Source: Nilaparvata lugens
Taxonomy: Eukaryota > Arthropoda > Insecta > Hemiptera > Delphacidae
Length of the DNA: 64,000 nt
Direction: 5' to 3'
Assembly: GCF_014356525.2 (NCBI RefSeq)
Contig: NC_052505.1
Coordinates: 4,944,984 to 5,008,983 of the forward strand
The notes under the pieces were generated by a model. It was not told where the DNA came from and made no database searches. It was given only the letters and a program-made list of their open reading frames with translations. Positions 1-9,883 of this stretch are shown here, in pieces. The position numbers were made by a program, and so were the translations under genes. The stretch's first letter is position 1, and every line of letters starts with the position of its first letter.

Positions 1-354
1 CATAGAAAAACTCCACTCCATTCTAACTCCCTAATACTGGTAATATTTGTTCAATATCTGAAGAAATTGGTTTCGTTTTCATGAAACGTGTAGACTATTC
101 ATGAACATGCGTAATTATTTATAATATCATGAATAAGAATATAATTTTGTTATTATTTCTAACTCAATAAATTAACATTTCCTTGATTTTATGTATTTAT
201 CTTAGTCAAGTGCAGTAGCATATACTTTTTTTGTAAAGCTTTTTTGTATTTTGTTTTTTGGTAAATAAATTATTCATTCATTCATTCAAACGAAAATCCC
301 AATTAAATGTTCTAAATCACCTCGAAGGCTTCTGCTACTGCAAATATTGACAAC
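1..354. repeat. Left edge: AT-rich DNA and part of a foldback repeat
   Basis: No exon is recognised. From about 284 there is the end of the foldback family described at 2945-3521 (CGAAAATCCCAATTAAATG, then CTTCTGCTACTGCAAATATTG). It is interrupted by the hAT-type element at 355. Confidence 0.45.
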
Positions 355-591
355 CAAAGACCTTAAAGATGCATAGACTTACATGCAGCGCTAGTGTCGT
401 TCTTGGAATTGAAATCCGCCATTGAGGAGGCAACCCATAAGATTATTACATACCAATGCCACCAATGCCTTTGTGATCTATAGTATTACAAATATATATA
501 TATATAATATATATATATATATAAAATATCTCGTGCTAAAATACCCCAATGGCGGCCTTCAAATTCAAGTAAGAGCTCTTCAAGGTCTTTG
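355..591. mobile_element. hAT-type MITE with 8-bp target duplication
   Basis: Ends CAAAGACCTT and AAGGTCTTTG are inverted. It is flanked by TTGACAAC at 347-354 and 592-599, an 8-bp duplication typical of hAT insertion. The host site is the foldback family, whose other copies read ATTGACAACAGGG without a gap. An AT microsatellite sits inside. A second copy is at 32033-32254. Confidence 0.75.
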
Positions 592-998
592 TTGACAACA
601 GGGTTAACAGCTGGATGGAAATTATTCATTAATTAGTATTTGGACAAATACAATATCTAATTTATTTCCATCTGTGAATATGCCTGTGCACGTTTATTAT
701 ATAAAATCATGTAGTATATTTCATGAACCTGGATATCAGAAGTACGGCAATCAAAATCAAATCAAATTTATTGTTCCATTTTCATGAAATATACTACATG
801 ATTTTATATAATAAACGTGCACAGGCATATTCACAGATGGAAATAAATTAGATATTGCATTTGTCCAAATACTAGTTAATGAATAATTTCCATCCAGCTG
901 TTAACCCTGTTGTCAACAAAGACCTTGAAGAGCTCTTACTTGAATTTGAAGGCCGCCATTGGGGTATTTTAGCACGAGATATTTTATTTAATTTATAT

Positions 999-1052
<54 letters not shown>

Positions 1053-1135
1053 ATACTTGAATTTGAAGGCCGCCATTGGGGTATTTTAGCACGAGATATT
1101 TTATTTAATTTATATATATATATATAAAATATCTC
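488..1135. repeat. AT dinucleotide tracts
   Basis: Runs of alternating A and T near 490-530, 995-1055 and 1112-1128, each within copies or arms of the hAT-type MITE. They are probably expanded and error-prone in assembly. Confidence 0.7.
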
Positions 1136-1382
1136 GTGCTAAAATACCCCAATGGCCTTCAAATTCAAGTAAGAGCTCTTCAAGGTCTTTGTTGACAACA
1201 GGGTTAACAGCTGGATGGAAATTATTCATTAATTAGTATTTGGTCAAATGCAATATCTAATTTATTTCCATCTGTGAATATGCCTGTGCACGTTTATTAT
1301 AATAAATCATGTAGTATATTTCATGAAAATGGAACAATAAATTTGATTTGATTTTGATTGCCGTACTTCTGATATCCAGGTT
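524..1382. repeat. Nested palindrome next to exon A
   Basis: The block 524-790 appears inverted at about 724-985 and again in direct orientation at about 1123-1330, with the 724-790 part inverted at 1321-1382. The DNA can fold on itself in several registers. It holds MITE and foldback-family sequence. It ends just before the acceptor of exon A. Confidence 0.75.
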
Positions 1383-1408
1383 TAATATCAGTTCAACTTC
1401 TGTTGCAG

Positions 1409-1613
1409 TTCAAACGGACCTTCGAAGCAGATATCGCCAGTAAAAACGTTCTACTTTGGAATGGGTGAGTCGCCAACACGCAATGAACGCGAGGAGGTGG
1501 ATCGGTTTGCGGCCAGCCTACATCAACGGGTGCCCAGGCCGGCATCAAAATCAAATTCCCGGCCTATCAACACGTCTGGCTCTGACAGTCTGAGCAGTGA
1601 GAATAATGATGAG
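1409..1613 (+). CDS. Host gene exon A
   Basis: The acceptor is TTCTGTTGCAG ending at 1408 and the donor is GAG|GTATGA. The exon enters in phase 2 (one base completes a codon) and then reads 68 codons, leaving in phase 0. It begins SNGPSKQISPVKTFYFGMGE and is rich in Ser, Arg and Asn after that. The open frame, the exact phase fit with the exon at 3541 and a codon content unlike the AT-rich flanks support it. A palindromic repeat cluster ends about 25 bases before the acceptor. An alternative AG at about 1391 would change the frame and is less likely. Confidence 0.8.
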
Positions 1614-2690
1614 GTATGACTGGTCAGAGTCTTTTAAGAGACTTTTAAAAAGTAATGTATCAAGTTTATTTTTATCCATACAATTGTCATAGGCTATTAA
1701 AAATACCATTGACAATCATCATACAAAGTTCAACTTTGAATGTTGAAATTGTCAATTTTGTTGTTTATTGAAATATGGGTTAGAGTAGGATAGCCTTTTT
1801 ATTCATTTTATTCCATGTTACAAACCAAATACATTTCAAATAAAATGATGAACATTTTTTCCATGCATGGGCAAAAATGCCTGTGTGCAGGAAAGAGTAG
1901 CAATCTGAATAGTTCATAATGACAATAGCTCATAATTAGTTAACATAATGACAAACATGATAATATTATGTGAAAGCAGATAATAGACTACGGTATTGAA
2001 TTATGGAAAATATTGAAATTAGAGATGGAAAAATGAAGTATGATGTGAAGAAAAAAAGAAAAAGAGAGAGAAAAATGAATGAACCGCAGAAAACTCACTG
2101 AGCATACACCAAAGATAACAGAAATAGGTACAGTATAGTTTTCTTTACTCTAGGCCTACACTCAGCAATAAATTCCCCATTTTTCGACCAAATTTGACTC
2201 ATGATACATGATTTTAAATCGCCTTGACTAGCCAAGAAGTATCAGCTGTTGTACAAGGAGATCCGATAATTTTGAAAAAGATTAACTTTTTGATATAAAG
2301 TGTAGCCTATTTTTCTTCAGGGCTACTTTTGAATATAAATAAAAATTTAAATCCAAGTACCCCTTTTAAATTATTTAATCACGACATTTTTCGGCTATAT
2401 AATGCTATTACCAAGCCACTTTTATTTATTCTCAATAAATAATTTATTTAAATTACATGTATTCTTCTGTATAAATAGTACTGTATTCTGTGTGTGTAAA
2501 TTAGTAGAATTGAAATAATTTGACCTCACAATTTATCTGTTTTTATTGAACTATTTTGTGAATTTGAAGTTTCTTGTTTTTACGAAAGTTTTATTATCAT
2601 CTTTCCAAATTTAAAATTCTTTGTTGCATTCTGATTTGTATATTCAGATTGATGATTCAGTGTATAAATTTGAATGAACATAACCTACAT
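1614..2690. other. Intron without recognised features
   Basis: AT-rich intron DNA. No exon, RNA gene or clear transposon is seen. A purine-rich patch lies near 2045-2080. Confidence 0.4.
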
Positions 2691-2691
2691 A

Positions 2692-2840
2692 ATATTTGGA
2701 CAATTTGAGACAAAATTAGGAAATTGAAGAAGTTTTGGGCAAGAGCCTGTTTTTTCTTTTCCGAAAAAAACATTTGGACAATTTAAGACAAAATAAAGAA
2801 ATTGAAGAAGTTTTGGGCAATAGCCTGTTTTTCTTCTTCG
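2692..2840. repeat. Two-unit tandem repeat, about 78 bp
   Basis: TTTGGACAATTT...GAAGTTTTGGGCAA... is repeated at about 2694 and 2772. The motif TTTTGGGCAA..GCCTGTTTT is also seen at 63085-63120 and, inverted, at 28640-28670, so it belongs to a dispersed repeat end. Confidence 0.6.
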
Positions 2841-2944
2841 ACTACGGTACTGTTTTGTTTGCTATATCCAATAAATAAATGAATAATTTGGTTTGCAGAT
2901 GGAAATTACTGAGATATTGCAATTATTCAAATTCTAATGATTTA

Positions 2945-3521
2945 ATTATTATTATTAAACGAAAATACAAATTAAATGCTGTAATTCACCCCGAAGACTT
3001 TTGCTACTACAAATATTGACAACAGAGTAAATAGCTAGATGGAAATTCTAATTTCCATCTGTTGACTGGTTGGCCGCTATGGCTTCGTATAAAATGAGCG
3101 CTACTATTTTATTTTCATCAAAAAATTAAGAAAAACCATGGACTAACCATCGGGCATTTTAGAACAAAAAAAAGTTTCTCAGATTTGGCTGAAATTTGCA
3201 CCACAGATGGAGCTTTACCTGAGAAATGTTGATATCCAGAGATTGTCAGTTTGGTGTAAGGGTAAGCATTCCTGACCGGCAATTAGGAGATACTGGTTCC
3301 AAAATGCACGATGGTTAGTCCATGGTTTTTCTTAATTTTTTGATGAAAATAAAATAGTAGCGCTCATTTTATACAAAGCCATAGCGGCCAGCCAGTCTAC
3401 AGATGAAAATTGGAATTTCCATCTAGCTGTTTACTCTGTTGTCAATATTTGCAGTAGCAGAAGTCTTCGGGGTAAATTACAGCATTTAATTTGGATTTTC
3501 GTTTAATAATAACAATTAATT
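2945..3521. mobile_element. Foldback element with tRNA-like core
   Basis: Inverted ends start TTATTATTAAACGAAAAT and include the motif CCCCGAAGACTT at one end and its inverse at the other. The inner part repeats a stretch with inverted GAGCGCTACTATTTTATTT arms, and near 3246-3300 a tRNA-like segment (GTTTGGTGTAAGGGTAAGC). It ends only about 20 bases before the acceptor of exon B. Confidence 0.7.
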
Positions 3522-3540
3522 TGGTCTGTTTTTTACTCAG

Positions 3541-3813
3541 AACGGTAGCCACGGCATATCTCTGCAACTTCGGCCGATACTGCCTCGCAAGCAGCTGGAC
3601 ATCCCGCGCTTCTCGCCGACGGCCGCCTGGCGCCTGCTGTCCGCCCTGGAGTCATCGCCGCCCAGCGAGGAGGACGATCTGGTGCCATTGGAGGAAAGAA
3701 TCCCCGTCCCCCTGCATCTCGTCAACCACCCGGGTCAGCCTGACAAGTCTGGAGACTCTGGAATTTCCGGAGACGATTCGCCCCAGCATCAGGACTCCAC
3801 TCATAATTCTCAA
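3541..3813 (+). CDS. Host gene exon B
   Basis: The acceptor TTTTTTACTCAG ends at 3540 and the donor is CAA|GTATGT. The exon is 91 codons, phase 0 to phase 0, and clearly more GC-rich than its surroundings. It contains QLDIPRFSPTAAWRLLSALE, an acidic stretch, and near its end SGDSGISGDDSPQHQDST. The block up to the tryptophan looks like a conserved short linear motif. The end of a foldback repeat lies only about 20 bases upstream of the acceptor. The last roughly 60 bases, with the donor, are duplicated several times downstream. Confidence 0.9.
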
Positions 3814-3886
3814 GTATGTTACCACTCAGATTCAATTATTACACAAACAAAATAATAATCATTGATTTCAAGGTATTAGAACTCAG

Positions 3887-3913
3887 CATCAGGACTCCAC
3901 TTATAACTTTCAT
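3887..3913 (+). pseudogene. Duplicate 2 of exon B 3' end (possible microexon)
   Basis: This copies the last part of exon B 100 bases downstream. ACTCAG precedes it and a GTACGT donor follows. The 27 bases between them keep the frame and read HQDSTYNFH, against HQDSTHNSQ in exon B. It could be a spliced microexon or a non-functional remnant; the sequence alone cannot tell. Confidence 0.5.
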
Positions 3914-3969
3914 GTACGTTTTCACATTATACATTCCTGGATACCATAATTATCAAACAAACACAATAA

Positions 3970-4256
3970 TCAAATTAAAATATTAAGAATTTGTCAAAAA
4001 CCACAGATTTATTGATAGTTAGAAAGACCGGTTTCGGTTGTTACACCATTGTCAATCTCTGATAAACTCCGGGTAAACTCTGATAAACTCCTTTATCCCT
4101 GATAAACTCTGATAAGGAGTTTATCAGAGATTAACAATGGTGTAACAACCAAAACCGGTCTTTCTAACTATCAATAAATCTGTCGTTTTTGACAATTTCT
4201 TAGTATTTTTATTTTATATAAATAATTAACACGATATCAACTTCTTAACTACACAA
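3970..4256. mobile_element. Foldback MITE, family 2, copy 1
   Basis: Arms GTCAAAAACCACAG / inverse, with CCGGTTTCGGTTGTTACACC and its inverse around a short centre. It splits the tandem repeat of exon B ends. Copy 2 is at 46140-46385. Confidence 0.7.
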
Positions 4257-4289
4257 AAAACACAATAATTGTTGATGTTATGATATCAG

Positions 4290-4355
4290 ATTTCATCAGC
4301 AGGAATTTCCGGAGACGATTCTCCCCAGCATCATGACTCCACTCATAACTCGCAA
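4290..4355 (+). pseudogene. Duplicate 3 of exon B 3' end (possible 22-codon cassette exon)
   Basis: A third copy of the exon B end. Using the AG of TGATATCAG (4281-4289) as acceptor and the GTACGT donor at 4356, it is exactly 66 bases, phase 0 to 0, with no stop. It reads GISGDDSPQHHDSTHNSQ after four new residues, differing from exon B by one residue (Q to H) over this stretch. The upstream region is poor in pyrimidines, so splicing would be weak. A foldback element separates it from duplicate 2. Confidence 0.5.
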
Positions 4356-4611
4356 GTACGTTCTTACATACCGTACTTCCCTTAATAGCATAATATATAT
4401 CACACAAATACAATATTTTTTATTGATAGCATATCATACAAACACAATTGTTGATGTTTATGTATCAGAAATCAGATACGGTTATAGCCTACCATGGAAT
4501 ACACACACATTACAGTCAATATCGGTTTACGAAAGAAGAAATTATAATATATTCATAGTTCATACAGAAAGGTTCTATCTAATCACAGTGGATTGAGATT
4601 GATTCTTAGAG

Positions 4612-4765
4612 GAATGTAAAAATTTCTCTTACAAAAGCATGTTCAATTTAATCCTGATTAATTTCACGTGAACCAAATCAGAGAAGACCATTTCAAAAGG
4701 ATAGCTTATTTGATTGGTTCTACTGGAATTAATCAGGATTAAAATTTAACCGGCTTTTTTAAAAC
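4612..4765. mobile_element. Small foldback element (family 9)
   Basis: TTAATCCTGATTAATTTCA and its inverse are separated by about 75 bases, giving a hairpin. Similar arms occur at 33950-34098 and 41682-41772 (GTTGCACAAAAGCC). Confidence 0.5.
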
Positions 4766-5049
4766 CGGCACTAAGTACCTAATTGAATGATTACAAAAGT
4801 TCAATGGCTGAGTCATAATTTTGTCCTATAGTCCCACACACATGCAATCGCTCACTCACTTCCATCATCAACAGACGACGAAATTATCAGCTGTTATTCC
4901 AAGGATTAATGAATCCTTTTAATGTCCTTCAGCGAGTTTTCCCAGGGATGAAACCTAGTGCAAACGAATTTTTATATTATAAACCTACCATGTTCTGAAA
5001 TTATCGTTAGAGCCGTTTTCGAGATCCGGTGAAATACAAACATATGGTA

Positions 5050-5230
5050 CAAATTCAATTCAATTCAAATATTTTTATTCAACAAATGTACAGATACATT
5101 GAATAACGTCATACATAATAAAATAACAAAAAACACAAAACAGTCAATAACAAATTCATCACAATCAAATATGTAAAAATTCTTCAAATGAATATAAGGA
5201 CAATCCTATCAAATATTTCTTCAGCTTGGC
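5050..5230 (-). repeat. Retroposon 3' end (AATTCAATTC type)
   Basis: CAATTCAATTCAAATATTTTTATTCAACAA is repeat-like and recurs as related ends near 8680, 43940 and 55560, reading on the minus strand toward simple repeats. Its parent element is not identified. Confidence 0.35.
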
Positions 5231-5599
5231 TCTAAAGATTGTCAACTCCTCTATAGATTTTAAATTTCAGGGCAGCATGTTAAAATATTTCTCTCCCATG
5301 AAAGCTGTCTTCATTTTGAAAAATTCTAAATTATGTCTCTGTACTATTCTTCCGGATCTAGTATTATATCTATGTGAAATACTACTTCTCTTTTCTAAAT
5401 CAGTGAATTTTTTAAAGTACATTATGACGTCAAACATCTAAACATTCAAACATCCAAACATCTAAACATATAAACAGAAATTTCTCGTTTAATAGTATAG
5501 GATGAAACTCTTAAACTAATAACTATCAATTATGATTGTGTTCTCTCGGATGCATCAATACTATATTACACTGTAACACAATTATTGATGTTATGGTCT

Positions 5600-5635
5600 C
5601 AAACTCAACATCAAGACTACACTTATAACACTCAA
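5600..5635 (+). pseudogene. Duplicate 4 of exon B 3' end (decayed)
   Basis: A further copy, HQDYTYNTQ in frame with a GTACGG donor. The acceptor position reads CAA where duplicate 2 has CAG, so it has probably lost splicing. The upstream intron-like segment (ATTATTGATGTTATGGT) also matches that of duplicate 3, showing the duplicated unit included flanking intron. Confidence 0.5.
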
Positions 5636-5809
5636 GTACGGTCTTTACAAACATTCTTCAAATTCAACAAATTAAGGAAAAATAAGAGAGATGTTGTCAG
5701 TTCCACATAATGTACTTGAGCCAAACTATAGTTTTAATACACTTTTAGCATGTGTAGTCAGTGGTCTTTTTTGGTTAGACAGAGAAGAATGGATGATGAA
5801 AAAATGTCA

Positions 5810-5843
<34 letters not shown>
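5810..5843. repeat. (ATG)n trinucleotide microsatellite
   Basis: About eleven uninterrupted ATG units. Confidence 0.95.
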
Positions 5844-5912
5844 CTTGAGTGCTGTGAGGAAAATAGATGAACGAAAAATATTTATTTCCTCCATCCATTT
5901 TCCTCAGTCTAA

Positions 5913-6099
5913 AGCTGGGTTTACACCAAAGTTATAAACAAAATGTTAAAAACTTAATCCTTATAGATTCTATTAGATTGAACGGAACTTGACAAACACA
6001 TGCACATCATGTGTATGATAAGTTATGTTCAATCTAATATAGAATCTATAAGGACGGTGAAATAAACATTTTGTTAATAACTTTGGTGTAAACGCAGCT
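5913..6099. mobile_element. Foldback MITE, family 3, copy 1
   Basis: AGCTGGGTTTACACCAAAGT and the inverse at the other end; the inner arms also pair (ATAGATTCTATTAGATTGAA). Related copies: 29100-29250 and 40543-40702. Confidence 0.75.
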
Positions 6100-6286
6100 C
6101 AATAGATTGAGAATAAAATTTATTTTATTCATTCAAAAAGAAGAGTACTATAATTCTATTTTATGAATACAGATAGCCCTGAATTCATACATTTAAGAAC
6201 TTATATGCTGATATTTTTGATTTGCTGAGATTATTAAAAGGTTTGCGGTAGGTCATCGATTATGAAATGTAGTGCACATACACATT

Positions 6287-6453
6287 ACCTCCGTAAACAA
6301 AGCCGTAGTGCATTCGTGTGACGTCAGCACAGGTAGGGCTCCTACACCAATAAAAACACTAGCTGATATAGATCAGCTGAAATCAACAAATCTTCATTGG
6401 TGTAGGAGCCCTACCTGTGCTGACGTCACACGGCGGCTTTGTTTACGGAGGTA
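6287..6453. mobile_element. Foldback MITE, family 4
   Basis: ACCTCCGTAAACAAAGCCG and its inverse, with TGACGTCAGCACAGGTAGGG inside each arm and a short centre. Each arm carries a TGACGTCA. A related arm is inside the foldback-family copy at 42120-42170. Confidence 0.75.
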
Positions 6454-7229
6454 TTGACATACATCATACATATACAGACAGTGTAGGTTCTACATTGATT
6501 AGAATCACAGCAATCCTTCAACAATATTTCATTATTTTATATGAATAAATATTGAACTATTCAACAACATAAATTATCTAAATGAATAAATATCGAACTT
6601 GCCGTGCTACCAAATTTATCCAAATAGGTTTGATAGTATTTCACCAATCACCCAAGGAAAGTCATCGCTTCCAATTTTTTCTAATATCTTGATAAATCAT
6701 GAACGGATTTATTGCCTATGAAGAAAAGTCCAGTTCAAAGCAAATCAAAATTATAATTTTCATAATACTTGGGCAATTTACAACAAACATTTACTGAACA
6801 AAACCATTTGATACTTAAACAGAAAATTCTTACAAGCTAAAATACTTATCTATTCATATTGAGCTTATATATTTGGCTACAGGCTTTCAAAATTACACAA
6901 AACATTCAACACAAATTTAAAACACAATACAATTATTTAGATCTCAATTAAAACATTTTAAATTTTAATTTTATAGAAAAATTTCAAGAGAACTAAAAGC
7001 ACTTCTACAAGCTAGCAGCCATTTTTTCATATTTGCTATTAAGTTTTATTGATATTGAATTGAAGATTCGATTTTAATTAAGAAAAAATGTAATATTATT
7101 AACTATATACTCTCCTCCGCAACAGTGAAAATATTCAAACTATATAAAAGACCAACAAATCGAGAATTTTATTTAAACAATTTAAATTGTTAATTTCAAT
7201 GTTTCATATTGGAATTCAAAACTTTTCAG
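6454..7229. other. Intron without recognised features
   Basis: AT-rich. No gene or element is identified before exon C. Confidence 0.4.
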
Positions 7230-7400
7230 ATTGCCTGGACCCCTCAGCAGGATTTGGAGGAGACGAGTTCAGATGGTGGCCTTGAATCCGCTCCAGTATC
7301 ACCAGAAAGCCAGAGCCTTCCAGCTGCCAAATTCTCGCCAAGGTTTTCCCTGTCCTTACCAAGGGATGACCGATTGGCTTTATATACGCATGCTGATAAG
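7230..7400 (+). CDS. Host gene exon C
   Basis: The acceptor AAACTTTTCAG ends at 7229 and the donor is AAG|GTAAGT, close to consensus. It has 57 codons, phase 0 to 0. It begins IAWTPQQDLEETSSDGGLES and is acidic and Ser-rich, then KFSPRFSLSLPRDDR near its end. It may hold phosphorylation-type SP sites. The next exon starts 6.2 kb away because of repeats. Confidence 0.88.
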
Positions 7401-7469
7401 GTAAGTTGTTTTACAATAATTGTCTTTAATTATTATTCTTTATTGATTGATTCAAGAAGTACATCTCAA

Positions 7470-8127
7470 TAAATCTGGTGTGGTGCATCACACAACTTTC
7501 CTTGCCGTTATGAAAATTGATCAACTGACGATAGTGTTACCGCGCATCTCAAGTCTACTTTTCTAAGGTCTGAGTCAGCTGGTGACAGGACAATAACGCT
7601 GCAGACACACAAAGTCTGTTATCTCTTCATAGTGAATGATTTAATAGAATCAACACGTGACAACAGTGTTTGCAATATTGAATAATCTTATTTTCTCGAA
7701 TTTCGAGCTTATATTCAATTTTAGGTGAAAATGTTACTGAACATTAATTGTGGAGATTTTCATGCTCAATCTTTTCCACTTGAATTTTTTATTTAATTTG
7801 TATCTGAAGCCTGATAATTGAGAATCTAAAATCAAACTTTGCATAGATGGTGCAGTGCTCCTGAAATTTTTACAGATATGGGACTTGTGGCAGTTGATAA
7901 AGCTTATCAATGACTTTTCTAGGTATGAATTTGATCAAAATCGTTGGAGCTGTTCTCGAGAAAATCGCGAAAACCCCTGTTTTTGACAACATTTTCGCCA
8001 TTTTAGCCGCCATCTTGAATTGCATTTGATCGAGAATGTTCGTGTCGGATCCTTATAGTGTAAGGACCTTAAATTCCAAATTTCAAGTCATTCCGTTGAT
8101 TGGAAGATGAGATATCGTGTACACAGA

Positions 8128-8212
<85 letters not shown>

Positions 8213-8342
8213 ATACCCAAAAACCACTTTTTTGGACTCAGGGGACCTTGAAACGTACAGAAATTTAGAAATTGGGGTACCTTAATTTTTTTCGGAAAGC
8301 AATACTTTCCTGACCTATGGTAATAGGACAAGGAAAGTAAAA
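7470..8342 (+). mobile_element. CA-repeat family element, copy 1
   Basis: Starts AAATCTGGTGTGGTGCATCA and ends GGACAAGGAAAGTAAA. Near the end is a (CA)n run (about 8134-8210). Copies at 51107-51755 and, inverted, 57305-58199 share both ends and the middle TTTTGACAACATTTTCGCC. No coding region is seen, so it is non-autonomous. Confidence 0.75.
8134..8210. repeat. (CA)n microsatellite
   Basis: About 38 CA units with one interruption, at a fixed place within the CA-repeat family element. Confidence 0.95.
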
Positions 8343-9340
8343 TATGTCTCCAATCGGTAAAAAAACTGATAATTTCCAAATTTCAAATGCAATAACATAG
8401 GATTATAAAGTTTGTTTGGAATCTTAATGACAGATTTTTACCACGTGATCGAGCTGGCCAATAAAAAGCGTGACAGTCAATAGCCATATTGTGGTTATAT
8501 AGTTATTTAGACTACCTGAAAAGTAGTCGTCATCTCTCATCATCATCCCTCTCACTCATTACCTACGCACAAGCCTAAGAACTTATGTGAGCATCACCAT
8601 CAGTATTATTATTGTTCATCATAGCTACTTCACTCATAGCCAATAGTAGATGATTGGAGACATGGTCATGTAATTGAATTGAATTTATTGCCAAAATTAC
8701 AAATACATATTTGTACAATATTAATCACAAGAGTATACAATACAAATAGACATTGATTTTAACTTGAGTACAACAATATTATCAATGTAATATTTGGCAC
8801 TGCCAACATAAGAAACCTTGTGTGTTGGCAGTGAGTTGCAGTTCACTTATTCTGCTTCAAGTACTTTATATACAATTCAAATTTTATAATGTATAAAGAA
8901 AGTATTACAGTAATTTACAGAAATCGCAAAAGCTTGAAAAAAAAACAAAACTTAAGAATACTACATATTATATGATAAAGTGATATCCAATTAATTATTG
9001 TGACGTCTTGAGGCCATCATGACAGTTAATCTTTCAAAAAGAGAAAAATAAATACAATTAATAAACAACTACAATTTATTTTGTAAAGATTCTTTTAATA
9101 TTGAATAAAAAGACTAAGAGATTGTCATAACAAAAAATGGAAATAATTACCACAATATCAACTTCTCAACTACAAAAAAGTGAAAAAAATTTTTAATAGT
9201 ATTGGATCATGTTATGAATTATTTCAGATTCTCTTCTACAAATGGCCTTGAATCGAAATTATTTACTCGGTGGTGTGCATTGGATAAGGACAGTTGCACA
9301 ACGACTAGAGTCAATACAATAAGGTGTTGGAACTGTGGAA
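8343..9340. other. Intron with a retroposon end
   Basis: About 8676-8765 has an AATTGAATTGAATTTATTGCC-type retroposon end on the minus strand. Near 9110-9190 is a fragment of family 2 (ACCACAATATCAACTTCTCA). Otherwise nothing is recognised. Confidence 0.35.
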
Positions 9341-9883
9341 ATAAAACAAATTCACATTAATTATTAGCATTTGAAAAAATACAATTTCTAATTTATTTCC
9401 ATCTGTAGACTGGAAGCCATCCAGTATTTGGTCACACCTGATCAATTCCAGTGAACTGCGACAAACTTGGTAACCATTCTCGCATCTCTGACTGGCCTTC
9501 TAGCTTTCGCTCTGTGGTTTAAACTGACAAAATTACTCTTAGGCTGGGCGCACACCAGTTAGTCAAGACAAGACAAGACAAGATCAGACACGTTTAGACA
9601 CAATACTTCACATTGTTTCTTATGACGCAACTCACACTGATGCATTCTAATAATGATTGCAATATCTCAGTAATTTCCATCTGTAGACTGGCTGGCTGCT
9701 ATGCTTAATGTAAAATGAGCGCTGCTATCCAAAGATTGTCAGTTTGGTGTAAGGGTAAGCATTCCTGACCAGCAATTAGGAGGTACCGGGTTCGGTTTAC
9801 GGAGGTAGTGGTTCGATTCCCGGGCTGACAAATAATTTTTGAATAGTAGCGCTCATCGAATTTCCATCTAGCTGTTTACCATG
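9341..9883. repeat. Broken foldback-family copy with tRNA-like core
   Basis: Contains GTTTGGTGTAAGGGTAAGC and a B-box-like GGTTCGATTCC (about 9810-9820), with parts of the foldback arms. A different fragment with four AGACA units lies at 9560-9590. Confidence 0.55.

Noticed and set aside
488..1135. CRISPR-like regular repeats
   Set aside because: These are AT dinucleotide runs and MITE copies in a eukaryotic genome, with no spacer structure.
8083..8379. Open frames across the CA repeat on both strands
   Set aside because: They are made of a (CA)n or (TG)n run with no domain and lie in a dispersed element.
9235..9290. A duplicate of exon C (ATGGCCTTGAATC match)
   Set aside because: The match is about a dozen bases and the flanks do not agree; probably chance.
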